DNA of 64,000 bases from Streptacidiphilus sp041262525. GTDB taxonomy: Bacteria > Actinomycetota > Actinomycetes > Streptomycetales > Streptomycetaceae. The DNA is taken from assembly GCF_041262525.1 (NCBI RefSeq), contig NZ_JBGCCK010000001.1, positions 248,001 to 312,000 on the forward strand, written 5' to 3'. The position numbers and the translations under genes are program-made. The number at the start of each line of letters is the position of its first letter. Position 1 is the first letter of the stretch. The notes under the pieces were generated by a model. It had not been told where the DNA came from and did not search any database. It saw only the letters and a program-made list of their open reading frames with translations. This document shows, in pieces, positions 8,020 through 16,671 of this stretch.

Positions 8020-8952
8020 CTACTGCTCTCCGCGCCCGTCCAGACAGCGGGACAGCCAGTCCGAGGCACGGACGAACTCGGCGTCGGAGGTGCCCGGACG
8101 CACCGTCGCGGCCTGGGCGTCCGCACGCGGGTAGGAGCCGAGGAAGCGCACCTTCGGACAGATCCGGTGCAGGCCCATCAGCGCCTCGCTGACCCGGCGG
8201 TCGGTGATGTGGCCCTCCGCGTCGGCGGAGAAGCAGTAGTTGCCGAGGCCCTCACCGGTCGGGCGGGACTCGATGCGCATCAGGTTGACGCCGCGCACGG
8301 CGAACTCCTGGAGCAGTTCCAGCAGCGCGCCCGGGTGGTCCTCGGCGAGCCAGAAGACGGCGGAGGTCTTGTCCGCTCCGGTCGGCGCGGAGGTGCGGCC
8401 GGGACGGCCGACCAGCACGAAGCGGGTGGTCGCGTTGGCCGCGTCGTGGATCTCGGTCGCGAGCGGCACCAGCCCGTACTGCGCGGCGGCGAACTCGCCC
8501 GCGAAGGCGCCGTCGAAGCGGCCCTCCTGCACCATCCTGGCGCCGTCGGCGTTGGACGCGGCCGACTCCCAGTGGGCGTCCGGCAGGTGGTCGGCCAGCC
8601 AGTGCCGGACCTGCACCTGCGCCGCCGGGTGGCCGGTGACCGTCTTCACGTCCTGGAGCGTTGTGCCCGGCCGGACCAGCAGGGCGAAGGCGATCGGCAG
8701 CAGCACCTCGCGGTAGATCATCAGTGGCTCGCCCTGGGCCAGTTCGTCCAGGGTCTGGTTGATGCCGCCCTCGACGGAGTTCTCGATCGGCACGAGCGCC
8801 GCGGCCGCCTCGCCGCTGCGGACGGCGTCCAGCGCCGCCGGCACGGAGACGGAGGGGACCAGCTCGCGCGTCGCCGCCTCCGGGAGGGTGCGCAGCGCGG
8901 CTTCGGTAAAGGTGCCCTCGGGACCCAGGTAGGTGTATCGGTTCGCGGACAC
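8020..8952 (-). CDS. pheA: prephenate dehydratase
   Basis: This 310-residue monofunctional enzyme converts prephenate to phenylpyruvate in phenylalanine synthesis. The catalytic domain runs from the N-terminus (YLGPEGTFTEAAL) through PIENSVEGGINQTLD to NATTRFVLVG, which carries the conserved TRF triad. The C-terminal ACT domain (GALLELLQEFAVRGVNLMRI, then ESRP) binds phenylalanine for feedback inhibition. I prefer GTG at 8952 because GGGAG lies six bases upstream; GTG at 8979 would add nine residues. No chorismate mutase domain is fused. The upstream gap has a palindromic AACGTTAACG sequence near 8985. Confidence 0.94.
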   Translation of the reverse strand: MSANRYTYLGPEGTFTEAALRTLPEAATRELVPSVSVPAALDAVRSGEAAAALVPIENSVEGGINQTLDELAQGEPLMIYREVLLPIAFALLVRPGTTLQDVKTVTGHPAAQVQVRHWLADHLPDAHWESAASNADGARMVQEGRFDGAFAGEFAAAQYGLVPLATEIHDAANATTRFVLVGRPGRTSAPTGADKTSAVFWLAEDHPGALLELLQEFAVRGVNLMRIESRPTGEGLGNYCFSADAEGHITDRRVSEALMGLHRICPKVRFLGSYPRADAQAATVRPGTSDAEFVRASDWLSRCLDGRGEQ

Positions 8953-9057
8953 GGCGATCTCCCAAGCTGCGTTTGCCACGGACGTAACGTTAACGACTCG
9001 GCGTCCCCCGGGGCGCGGAGTCTTGCGAGCTGGACGCGCGGCTCAGCTCGTGCTGGC

Positions 9058-10359
9058 TCAGCTCTCCAGGAGCGCTTGACCGACGTACCCGCCGGGGCTC
9101 GCGCCGCCGGGGAGGGCGTAGAGGCCGCTCGACTCGTGCACGACGAAGCGCGACAGCGCGTCCCCGCGCGCGAGCTTGCGCTGTACCGGGACGAAGCCGG
9201 CCATCGGGTCGGCCTGGAAGCAGACGAAGAGCAGGCCCGCGTCCGGGGCGCCGTCGGGGCGGAAGCCGTCCTGGTAGGAGTAGCCACGCCGGAGCATGGC
9301 CGCGCCCTGGTTCGACGCGGGCGCGGCGACGCGGATGTGCGCGTCGCCGGGGATCGCGAGGGAGCCGTCGGCGTTCTGTTTCGTCAGATCGACGGGCGTG
9401 GTCTCGGTGCCGCCGGACAGCGGTGCGCCGGTGTCCTTGCGGCGGCCGATCACGCGCTCCTGGAGCTCGCGGGACTGCTGGTCCCAGGGGTCGAGCAGCA
9501 TCCGGATCCGGCGGAAGACGGCGTAACTGCCGTTCGCCATCCAGGCGGGGTCGCCTGCCGTTGGTACGAACACGCGCTTGGTGAAGTCGGCGTCGGCGGG
9601 CTTGGGGTTGTTGGTGCCGTCGATCTGGCCCATCAGGTTGCGGCCGGTTCTCGGCGCGGCCGTCGCACCCGGCGCGCGGCTGAAACCGTTCATTTGCCAG
9701 CGCGGCACGGCCTGTCCGGCGGCGAGGCGCTGCAGCGTGCGCGTCGCATGGAAGGCGACGAGCGGGTCGTCCGCGCAGACCTGCACCCACAGGTCGCCGT
9801 CGCTGCGGGCCCGGTCGATCCGGTCCTCGGGGAAGGCGGGGAGCGGCGCGAGGGCGGTCGGCTGATAAGCCGTCAGCCCGGCCTTGGCGAAGAGCGAGGC
9901 GCCGAAGCCGAAGGTGACGGTGAGCGAACTGGAGCCGGCGTCGAGTGCGGTCAGATCGTCGGTCGGGCCGTCGGTCGGGCCGTCGGTCGGGCCGGGCGGC
10001 GTGTGGCCCTCGGCCATCGCTGCGGCGGCGCCGGACCAACGCTTCATCAGCGCGGTGAGGCCGGGGCGTCCGGTGCCGGGGGTGAGGTCGTACGCGGTGG
10101 CGTGCAGGGTGGCCTGCATCGGCTCGACGATCCCGGCCTGGTGCGCGCCGTGGAAGGGGACGGCGGCGGCGCCGAGGGTGGTCAGCGGCGCCCCGTTCTT
10201 CGCCCCGCTCCGAGTCGAGGTCCGAGCTGAGGTCCTGTCGTCCGCAAGCGCGTAGCCGCCGACGCCCAGGGCGAGCCCCGCCGCGCCGCCGACCCCGGCC
10301 GCGCCGAGCAGGTGGCGGCGCGAGAGGCCGCCGCTGCGCTTGTCGCTGTCGTCGGTCAT
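9058..10359 (-). CDS. dtpA: Tat-exported DyP-type haem peroxidase
   Basis: The 433-residue protein has a twin-arginine signal (SRRHLLG, about 13-19) and a dye-decolourising peroxidase domain with the GxxDG motif (GQIDGTNNP) and the distal Arg region. It oxidises substrates with peroxide outside the membrane. In S. lividans the homologous gene in this copper cluster, dtpA, is needed with Sco and EcuC to mature the radical copper oxidase GlxA; the name is assigned by context. It is also EfeB-like, but no efeU or efeO is beside it. A GTG at 10380 overlaps the copCD stop (GTGA); ATG 10359 lies closer to the signal peptide. Three 12-bp repeats at 9958-9993 encode PTDG units. Confidence 0.85.
   Translation of the reverse strand: MTDDSDKRSGGLSRRHLLGAAGVGGAAGLALGVGGYALADDRTSARTSTRSGAKNGAPLTTLGAAAVPFHGAHQAGIVEPMQATLHATAYDLTPGTGRPGLTALMKRWSGAAAAMAEGHTPPGPTDGPTDGPTDDLTALDAGSSSLTVTFGFGASLFAKAGLTAYQPTALAPLPAFPEDRIDRARSDGDLWVQVCADDPLVAFHATRTLQRLAAGQAVPRWQMNGFSRAPGATAAPRTGRNLMGQIDGTNNPKPADADFTKRVFVPTAGDPAWMANGSYAVFRRIRMLLDPWDQQSRELQERVIGRRKDTGAPLSGGTETTPVDLTKQNADGSLAIPGDAHIRVAAPASNQGAAMLRRGYSYQDGFRPDGAPDAGLLFVCFQADPMAGFVPVQRKLARGDALSRFVVHESSGLYALPGGASPGGYVGQALLES
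9958..9993. repeat. three tandem 12-bp repeats inside the DyP gene
   Basis: The unit GTCGGTCGGGCC occurs three times in a row with no mismatch. In frame it gives repeated Asp-Gly-Pro-Thr residues in a surface stretch between the signal peptide and the conserved core. Copy number could vary between strains without shifting the frame. Confidence 0.8.
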
Positions 10360-10376
10360 GGTGCTGACTTTCTGTT

Positions 10377-12737
10377 TCACCCCACCGCGACCGGGGTGGT
10401 CACGGTGGTCTCGTCGATGTCGTCCGAACGGACGGTGACGGCGAGGGTCCAGTCGCCGGACAAGGGCAGTTGCAGGTCGGCCGCGCCGTAGTGGCCGATG
10501 TCGAGGTGGTCGAGCTTCACCGGCAGCGGGCCGAGGTTCTTGGCCTTGAGGGTGAGTGCGACGTCGATCTCGGGGACGTCGACGGGCTTGCCGGTGGCGT
10601 CGTAAAGGTAGGCGTGCAGGCTGTTCTGGCCGGTCCGGGCGGGGTCGATCTCGATGGTGACCTTGCCCTTGGCGGCGGGGGTGCGGCCGCCGGTGTCGTA
10701 GGGCAGCGTCACGTCGACGGGCCCGCGCGACGCGGCTGCGGCAGCCGCCTGCTGCTCGGCGACGGCGCGGCCGGGCGCGGAGTTGGTCAGTATGGTCGTC
10801 ACGACGATCACGACCACGGCGAAGACGGCTTCCAGGCCGACGGACCGCAGCAGCATCCCCCGCGCGGGCGCCGCCACCCGCGCGCTCCGCGCACTCGCCT
10901 GCTCCCGCACCCGCGCCTGCCGCGCGAGCTGCGCGGCGCGCACGGGATCGACCTCCCGCGCCTCCCGCGCCTCCCGCGCCCCCCGCGCTCCGCGCGCTCC
11001 GCGCGCTTCGGCGGAGCCGCTCTGACGCGAGCCCTCGGGCGAAACCCCTTCAGCCGCTGCTTCGCGAGGCCCGGCGGGAGGGCCCGCCGCTGAGGACGTG
11101 TCATCGAGGGCCTGCGCCGACACGTCGGCCGTGACGTCGGCCACAGCCAGCCGAGCCTGCGGCTCTCGCCCGGCGTCCGCCTCGGCCGCCTGCGCTTCGC
11201 GCGGCGTGGCCGTGAAGCTCGCGACGGCGGCGGTCTGCGGCGCTACCTCGATGCCGGCGACGGCCAGGTGGATCGGTTCATCCGCCCTGCCCGCAGCGCG
11301 CGCTTCGCGCGGCTCGGCGGATCCGGGCTGGGGCGAGCCCAGGCCCGCCGCCACGTCAGCCGGCGCTTCGCGCGGCTCGGCCGCGGTGCTCGCGTCGGTG
11401 CTCGCTGTCGCACCCGCACCCGCACCCGCACCCGCGTTCGCCTCTGCCTGTGGCGAGGGCTGCGCTTCCGCGTGGAGGAGGGCGAGCCAGCGGCGGGAGA
11501 TCCAGGCGGCGGCGAGGATCACGGCGACGGCGCCGATCTTGAGCAGCAGGAGGCGGCCGTAGGTGGTGGAGGTGAGGGCGGACCAGGAGCCGAGGCCGCG
11601 CCAGGCCTGGTACGTGCCGGAGGCGGCGAGGGTGGTGATCGCGCAGAGCGCCAGCGTGGAGAAGCGCTGGACGGAGGCGACTCCGATCCCGCCTTCGGCA
11701 GCGTCGCGGCGGAGGCCGAGCAGGACCGTGGTGAGGCCGCCGAGCCAGAGGCTCATCGCCAGGACATGCAGGGTGTCCATGGAGACCGCCAGCGGGACCT
11801 GGATGCCCACCGACGCGTGGTCGCCGAGCGGCCAGGTGACGGCGATCGCGATTGCGAGCACTGCTCCGGTGACGCCCAGCCAGATTCGTCGACGCCGCTC
11901 CATGCCGAGAGCGGTGCTCTCGTCAGCGGAGGAGCCCGCCAGCAGCGCCAGGAAGACGCCCGCTCCTGCGAGCAGCAGCACCCGCAGCGCCAGCAGAACG
12001 CCCAGCTTCTCGCCCAGCACCTGCCGCAGCAGCGTCAGGTCGAAGACGCGACCGAGGCCCGTCCCCGCCTCGTACGTCCCGCGCAGCGCCAGCTCCGCCA
12101 GCGTCGCCAGCAGCAGGCCCGCCCAGCCGGCCAGCATCAGCCGCTGCACCGACCGCAGCCGCACGCCGCCGGGCCAGCAGAGCAGCACCGCTCCCACCGA
12201 GCCCGCCAGCAGCGCGAACGCGCCGTACTGCACGGCACGCGCGGCGCCATAGAGGAAGCCCGTCGGCGTCGTCCCCGTCGCGCTGCCGCCGTCCGCGCCG
12301 GGGACACCGGTCAGCGTCGCGGGCGCGGAGGTGCGGCCGATCGAGAAGGTATAGGCGCCCGCGACCGGGTGGGTGTCCGCCGAGACCACCCGCCACGCCA
12401 CGGTGTAAGTGCCCTGCGCGGAGGCCGCGTCGGCACCCAGCCGCACCCGGGCCGTGGCGGAGTCGCTGCCCGCGTGTGTCGCGCCGCCCGTGTCCACGCG
12501 CTTGCCGCTCGGGTCGAAGACCCGCAGCGCGTCAGGCTCCAGCGTCACCGACTCGCTGAACCGCAGCGTCACCGCGCCCGGCGCGACGGCCAGCACCGTC
12601 CCCTGGGACGGGTCGGTCGACAGCAGCGCGGCATGCGCAGACGCCGTCCCCGCGCCGCCCAGCAGCAGGGCGACCAGCAGTCCGAGCAGGACGGCGGCCC
12701 GGCGTGCGGGTCGGGCCGGGCGAACGGTGCGCGTCAT
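10377..12737 (-). CDS. CopC-CopD (YcnJ-like) copper transport fusion with an inserted low-complexity linker
   Basis: At 786 residues this is longer than usual for the family. A signal peptide exposes His after ASA (about 35), which starts a CopC domain with the second ligand motif DTHPVAG. About eight membrane helices of the CopD domain follow (about 165-420). Residues about 425-630 are Ala/Arg/Glu-rich low complexity, with repeated PREA- and ARGAR-type units encoded by GC-rich DNA repeats. One more helix and a C-terminal extracytoplasmic domain end the protein. CopC captures Cu and CopD is thought to carry it inward. It overlaps or abuts the DyP gene and follows ecuC by 10 bases, in one leftward operon. 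Confidence 0.88.
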   Translation of the reverse strand: MTRTVRPARPARRAAVLLGLLVALLLGGAGTASAHAALLSTDPSQGTVLAVAPGAVTLRFSESVTLEPDALRVFDPSGKRVDTGGATHAGSDSATARVRLGADAASAQGTYTVAWRVVSADTHPVAGAYTFSIGRTSAPATLTGVPGADGGSATGTTPTGFLYGAARAVQYGAFALLAGSVGAVLLCWPGGVRLRSVQRLMLAGWAGLLLATLAELALRGTYEAGTGLGRVFDLTLLRQVLGEKLGVLLALRVLLLAGAGVFLALLAGSSADESTALGMERRRRIWLGVTGAVLAIAIAVTWPLGDHASVGIQVPLAVSMDTLHVLAMSLWLGGLTTVLLGLRRDAAEGGIGVASVQRFSTLALCAITTLAASGTYQAWRGLGSWSALTSTTYGRLLLLKIGAVAVILAAAWISRRWLALLHAEAQPSPQAEANAGAGAGAGATASTDASTAAEPREAPADVAAGLGSPQPGSAEPREARAAGRADEPIHLAVAGIEVAPQTAAVASFTATPREAQAAEADAGREPQARLAVADVTADVSAQALDDTSSAAGPPAGPREAAAEGVSPEGSRQSGSAEARGARGARGAREAREAREVDPVRAAQLARQARVREQASARSARVAAPARGMLLRSVGLEAVFAVVVIVVTTILTNSAPGRAVAEQQAAAAAASRGPVDVTLPYDTGGRTPAAKGKVTIEIDPARTGQNSLHAYLYDATGKPVDVPEIDVALTLKAKNLGPLPVKLDHLDIGHYGAADLQLPLSGDWTLAVTVRSDDIDETTVTTPVAVG

Positions 12738-12747
12738 CGGATCGTCC

Positions 12748-13203
12748 TCACTGGCCTGGCTGATACGTCATCGGCTGCACGGTCGCCTCGACGGTAACCG
12801 GAGGCGCGCCGTCGAAGCTGAGCTTCAGCTCCACCCGTTGACCGAGCGTCGGCTTCGGCGCGAGACCCATCAGCATCAGATGCCGTCCCCCGCGCGCGAA
12901 AGTGACCGAGCCGTGCGCGGGCACCGCGACGTTCGGCAGCTCGACCATGGTGCTCGCCGTGCTCTCGTGCATCGTGACGCTCTGCGCCTGCGGGCTGGTC
13001 ACGCCGGTCAGCGTCACGGCCGTGTCGCCGCCGTTGCGCAGCACGAAGTAGCCGGCGGCCATGTCCGGCAAGGACGGCAGCGGTATGTACGCGCCGGAGA
13101 CGGTCACCTCGGGTGCGAACGTCGCCGCCGGGGTGGACGAGGCACAGCCGGCCAGGCCCATCGCGACGGCCAGCACCGCCCCGCCGAGAGCCCGCCGCCT
13201 CAC
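12748..13203 (-). CDS. ecuC: PCuAC-family extracytoplasmic copper chaperone
   Basis: A 151-residue lipoprotein with a lipobox LAGC near residue 20. The Cu(I)-binding motif of PCuAC proteins is complete: MHES (M-H), a Met about ten residues on (STMVELP), then AHGS and HLMLM. It passes Cu(I) to Sco or to cuproenzymes outside the membrane. The GTG start at 13203 overlaps the sco stop codon as GTGA, so the two genes are translationally coupled. The S. lividans equivalent is called EcuC; the name rests on this context. Confidence 0.9.
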   Translation of the reverse strand: MRRRALGGAVLAVAMGLAGCASSTPAATFAPEVTVSGAYIPLPSLPDMAAGYFVLRNGGDTAVTLTGVTSPQAQSVTMHESTASTMVELPNVAVPAHGSVTFARGGRHLMLMGLAPKPTLGQRVELKLSFDGAPPVTVEATVQPMTYQPGQ

Positions 13204-13910
13204 GCGCGCACTCCCTTGATCAGCAGCGGCACGTCGTGTTCGAAGACGGCCGTCGTCGTCCCGCTCGTGTAGAGGAGGTGCGCCTTGTTGTCGGACGGCA
13301 GGTAGCCGAGCGTCTGCGCGCCGTGGACCGGCTCCTGGCCCTTGACCGGGGCGGCGACGTAGACGCCCACCGACTTCGCCGCCGCGATGATCGTCTGGAT
13401 GTCGCCGGTCAGCCCGATGAACGCCGGGTTGAACGCGTCGAGCCAGCTGCGGATCGCGGCGGGGGTGTCCCGCGCCGGGTCGGTGGTCACGAAGACCACG
13501 TCGATCTCGCTCTGCTGCGCCTTGGGCAGCTTGCTGACGGCCACGGCGATGTCGCCCATCGTCGTGGGGCAGACGTCGGGGCAGTGGGTGTAGCCGAAGT
13601 AGAGCAGCATCGCCTTGCCGGCCGTGCGGGCGACCAGGTCGAAGGGCTTGCCGCTGGTGTCCGTCAGTGTGACGGCGGGCTTGTCGAAGGTCCGGCCGAG
13701 GTAGACGCCCTGGTAGGGGCCGGACTGGCCCTGCATCGACGGGCTGATCTCGCCCCCGGACGGCGATCCGTCCGACGAGGAGGAGCCGGAGGAGCCGGAG
13801 GAGCCGCAGGCGGTGAGCAGCAGCGCGGCGGCGCCACCCAGCGAACCCAGCAGCAGCGAGCGACGGCTGGGGGTTCCCTGAAGGCCCGGGAGGCTCGGGA
13901 GACGGGACAT
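13200..13910 (-). CDS. sco: Sco/SenC copper metallochaperone
   Basis: The 236-residue lipoprotein (lipobox LTAC, Cys about 35) carries a thioredoxin-fold Sco domain. The Cu ligands are visible: CPDVC (Cys110 and Cys114) and a His in VHGAQ (about 196). Sco proteins deliver copper to the CuA centre of cytochrome oxidase, and in Streptomyces also to GlxA. The N-terminus has an RR pair (PSRRSLLLGSLGG), so export by Tat is possible. The gene is coupled to ecuC and lies 103 bases downstream of the YcnI gene. Confidence 0.93.
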   Translation of the reverse strand: MSRLPSLPGLQGTPSRRSLLLGSLGGAAALLLTACGSSGSSGSSSSDGSPSGGEISPSMQGQSGPYQGVYLGRTFDKPAVTLTDTSGKPFDLVARTAGKAMLLYFGYTHCPDVCPTTMGDIAVAVSKLPKAQQSEIDVVFVTTDPARDTPAAIRSWLDAFNPAFIGLTGDIQTIIAAAKSVGVYVAAPVKGQEPVHGAQTLGYLPSDNKAHLLYTSGTTTAVFEHDVPLLIKGVRA

Positions 13911-14013
13911 GCGGAGAACTCACTCTCTGGTGCGCGAAGAAGACAAAGTAGGAGCAGTGCGGGACGGTGGGCCGGCCGTCGGTGCGCCCGGCCCACCGAC
14001 GGCGGTCACACCG

Positions 14014-14763
14014 TCACGCGGTGCCCTGACCGCCGCGCCCGCCGCGGCGCCAGCCCAGGAAGCCGAGGACGATGCCGCCCACGCCCACGACCACGCCGAC
14101 GCCCGCCAGCACCCGTGCCGCCGTGTCGCTCGTGTAGCCGCCGGAGGAGGCCGCCGTCTGGGCGGTGCCGGTGGAGCCCGCCGTGCCCTTCGCGTCCGCG
14201 CTCCCGGTGCCGGCAGCACCCGTGGTCAGGGTCAGCGTCGGGGCCGGGTGCTGCGGCTCGGTGCCGCCGGACGCCGCGGGGGCGTCGATCCAGCGCACCA
14301 CGTTGCCGTCGGAGTAGGTCTGCAGCGTCTTGAAGGACAGCTGCTTGGCGTCCTTGGGGAGCTGGCCGAAGTCGATCGTGAAGTCCTGGTACTGACCGGG
14401 GGCGATCTTGCCGCCGGTCCAGACGATCTCCGAGACCACGTCCGTCACCTGGCCGTCGTCGGTCTGGATCGGCTTGGCCAGCTTGGTGGTCTTCAGTTCG
14501 CTGGTCCAGCCGGGGACCGCCTCGACCAGCGCGGAGGCGATCGGGTGGTCGGCCGGGAAGTAGACGTCGACCTTGACCGTCGACGCGGTGTCCGACTCGT
14601 TGGGGACGCGGAAGGCGAAGACCTGGTCGGCCGCGCCGGCGGCGGCGGTGCCGGGCTGCACGGTCACGTGCGCGGAGGCCGGACCGGCCAGCAGCAGCAC
14701 GCCGCCGGCGGCGAGCGCGGCGGGGACGGCGAGACGACGAGCGGAGCTGATGCTCTTGCGCAT
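14014..14763 (-). CDS. YcnI-family (DUF1775) copper-binding membrane protein
   Basis: The 249-residue protein has a cleaved signal ending ASA, which makes His the first mature residue (HVTVQP). YcnI proteins bind Cu(II) through that N-terminal His, a Glu and a conserved Trp. The DUF1775 domain covers about 32-170, then comes an Ala/Gly/Thr-rich linker and one C-terminal membrane helix (VLAGVGVVVGVGGIVLGFLGW) with an Arg-rich tail. A GAGGAGAG site precedes the ATG. It heads the leftward copper operon. Confidence 0.92.
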   Translation of the reverse strand: MRKSISSARRLAVPAALAAGGVLLLAGPASAHVTVQPGTAAAGAADQVFAFRVPNESDTASTVKVDVYFPADHPIASALVEAVPGWTSELKTTKLAKPIQTDDGQVTDVVSEIVWTGGKIAPGQYQDFTIDFGQLPKDAKQLSFKTLQTYSDGNVVRWIDAPAASGGTEPQHPAPTLTLTTGAAGTGSADAKGTAGSTGTAQTAASSGGYTSDTAARVLAGVGVVVGVGGIVLGFLGWRRGGRGGQGTA

Positions 14764-14840
14764 GGGGTGGTTCTCTCCTCAGAAGACCTGTTGCCGCCTC
14801 CAGGTCTGAGCCTGGGGCAGGCGTGGCGGAGGCATCGACA

Positions 14841-14884
14841 CCAAGATCGCTGAATGCTTCACGTGAAACACTTTGCGATCTTGG
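14841..14884. promoter_or_regulatory. parS-like ParB-binding site, copy 1
   Basis: The core GCTTCACGTGAAAC (14856-14869) differs by one base from the Streptomyces parS consensus GTTTCACGTGAAAC. It is centred in a 44-bp near-perfect palindrome with arms CCAAGATCGC and GCGATCTTGG. It lies between two leftward genes. Two sister sites occur at 29658 and 43629. Confidence 0.85.
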
Positions 14885-14965
14885 TCCGGAGCTTCCTCGG
14901 GCAGGACACTGGGCCCGCCGTCGCCTCGCCGGGTCCGAAACACGGACGGGCGTGCAGGCGAGCGG

Positions 14966-15799
14966 TCAGGCCAGGAGAGCGCGCGGCGGACCGCGCCGGA
15001 CCAGCTGGTGCCTGAGCAGCGCGCGGCCCGGCAGCCGCCACGCCTCCGCCGTCCAGCCCGGTGCCGGGCGGACCCCGCCGCCGGGCAGTGCGACGAGCGC
15101 CAGCAGCAGTCGGAACAGCAGGCCGAGCTTGCCCAGCGGCGCGAAGGCCAGCGCGAGCAGCCGGAACAGGGCGGCCTCGCCGCGCCGCAGCCACCAGCCG
15201 GCGACCAGCGCGGCCAGCAGGTGGCCGAGCAGCATCATCGGGCTGAGACCGAGGAGCGCCCAGACTCCGCCGTGGGCGGAGAGGGTGGTGAGGGAGGAAG
15301 GGAGCGAGGCCAGGTAGAGGTGCGGGTCGAGGCCCGCGCGGCTGACGATCTCCCCGGCGGTCGTGCCGGGCGGCAGGTAGAGGCCGCCGGCCTGGCTGGG
15401 CCCGCAGAGCAGCTTCGCCGCCAGCTGTGCCAGCGGATCCACCGAGGCGGACGCGCCTCCCGCGCCGCTCATGCCCGCCATCCCCGGCATGGACCCGGAC
15501 ATGGACGCCGCCATCGCGCCCATGCTGCTCCGGCAGAGGTGGAACAGCGCGTGCAGCCCGAGCTCGCCGACGGCCAGTCCCGCGGCGATCGCCGGCAGGC
15601 CGCGTTCGCGCCCGGCCAGGGCCGTCGCCGCGAGCAGTACGACGACCAGGCCGATCAGCAGCGTGGGCAGCGGTACCGTGCCACCGCCCGCGAGCGCGTG
15701 CCCGAGCGCGGACACCAGAACGCAGACCGTCGCGAAGGGCAGGGCCCTGAGCAGGCGAAGGTCCAGGCTGGCGGCGCCGGTGGCGCTGGGGGCGGTCAT
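14966..15799 (-). CDS. Met-rich polytopic membrane protein, function unknown
   Basis: A 277-residue protein with about five or six hydrophobic helices. Between helices 3 and 4 is a Met/Gly/Ser-rich loop (SMGAMAASMSGSMPGMAGM, about 92-110), a typical soft-metal sequence. It sits just upstream of the copper cluster on the same strand, so a role in copper handling is a fair inference. I do not recognise a named family. The C-terminal 40 residues are Arg-rich. Confidence 0.75.
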   Translation of the reverse strand: MTAPSATGAASLDLRLLRALPFATVCVLVSALGHALAGGGTVPLPTLLIGLVVVLLAATALAGRERGLPAIAAGLAVGELGLHALFHLCRSSMGAMAASMSGSMPGMAGMSGAGGASASVDPLAQLAAKLLCGPSQAGGLYLPPGTTAGEIVSRAGLDPHLYLASLPSSLTTLSAHGGVWALLGLSPMMLLGHLLAALVAGWWLRRGEAALFRLLALAFAPLGKLGLLFRLLLALVALPGGGVRPAPGWTAEAWRLPGRALLRHQLVRRGPPRALLA

Positions 15800-16076
15800 G
15801 ACGCCCGTCAGTCTCTCAGAGGGGTGCTCGCGGCACCCTCGCGGGGGAGTAAATGACCGGAGATTTCCGATTCGGCGCGGGTCGACAGGCGCTCGTGACC
15901 CCGTGCACGCCCCGGCGTGCGCTCACCCGAACCTGCTCGCCCCCGCGCGACCCGCACAGCTCCCCCACCCCCGTGTATCCGCCAAGAGAGCGACAAGATC
16001 CGACCGAAGCGGTTCATTCTCGTGCGGGTCGGCAATACCTACTGGTATGTGGTGCCGCAGCCAGGAGGAGCCTTCT

Positions 16077-16604
16077 GTGGACATCTGGTGGTCTCTGCAC
16101 CTCCGGCGTGAGCCGGCGAGTGTTCCGCTCGCCCGCCGCATCCTGCTCGGCACCATGGCCACCGCCGGGGTCGACCCCGAGGTCTCCTACGAGGTCGGCG
16201 TCGCGCTGACCGAGGCCTGTGCCAACGCCGTCGAGCACGCCGCGCCGGGCTCGGCGGGCACGGAGGACGACGGCTTCCAGGTGACGGCCACCATCGTGGG
16301 CGACCGGCTGCGCATCGAGGTCACCGACTCCGGACCGGGCTTCGCCCTCCGTCTTCGGCGCGACAGGGCCGCCGAGGGCAGGGCTGCTGAGGGCAGGGCT
16401 GCTGAGAGCAAGGCCGGCCGGACCGCCCCGCGCCGGTCGGCGGTCGTCACCGCCGACACCTCCGCGGAGAGCGGCCGCGGGCTCTTTCTGATCCGCGCGC
16501 TGGCCGACCACGTCCAGTTCAGGAACCATCCGCGGCGCGGCGCGGTCGTCTCCTTCGACAAGGTGCTCACCTACCAGGACCGCCCTCTCGCACGCGCCTC
16601 GTGA
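16077..16604 (+). CDS. RsbW/SpoIIAB-like ATP-binding protein
   Basis: The 175-residue protein has the GHKL ATPase fold of anti-sigma or anti-anti-sigma kinases: an N-box ALTEACANAVEHA (about 42-54), a G1 box EVTDSGPGF (near 80) and a G2 box SGRGLFLIRALAD. Such proteins phosphorylate antagonists or bind sigma factors. GTG 16077 has AGGAGGAG six bases upstream. A short imperfect DNA repeat at about 16368-16405 encodes two or three RAAEG units between the G boxes, where the family has a flexible lid. The partner sigma factor is not adjacent. Confidence 0.85.
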   Translation: MDIWWSLHLRREPASVPLARRILLGTMATAGVDPEVSYEVGVALTEACANAVEHAAPGSAGTEDDGFQVTATIVGDRLRIEVTDSGPGFALRLRRDRAAEGRAAEGRAAESKAGRTAPRRSAVVTADTSAESGRGLFLIRALADHVQFRNHPRRGAVVSFDKVLTYQDRPLARAS

Positions 16605-16610
16605 TCCGGC

Positions 16611-16641
16611 TTGACCCTCACGTGACGTGAGGCCGCAGGCT
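16611..16641 (+). promoter_or_regulatory. tipA-type promoter and operator
   Basis: A -35 TTGACC (16611-16616) and a weak -10 CAGGCT (16636-16641) are separated by the long 19-bp spacer typical of MerR-controlled promoters. The spacer region holds the dyad CCTCACGTGACGTGAGG (16616-16632), which matches the inverted repeat I know from the S. lividans tipA promoter apart from its central base. It lies 31 bases before the gene for a TipA homologue, so autoregulation is expected. Confidence 0.8.
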
Positions 16642-16671
16642 GGGTGACACGAGGGAGAGGAAAGGGCCCCC

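Noticed and set aside
10783..12737. Long plus-strand and alternate-frame open frames across the CopC-CopD gene and other GC-rich genes
   Set aside because: In this GC-rich DNA antisense frames stay open for hundreds of codons. Their products are Arg/Pro/Ala-rich without domains, and GC bias at third positions fits the annotated frames only.
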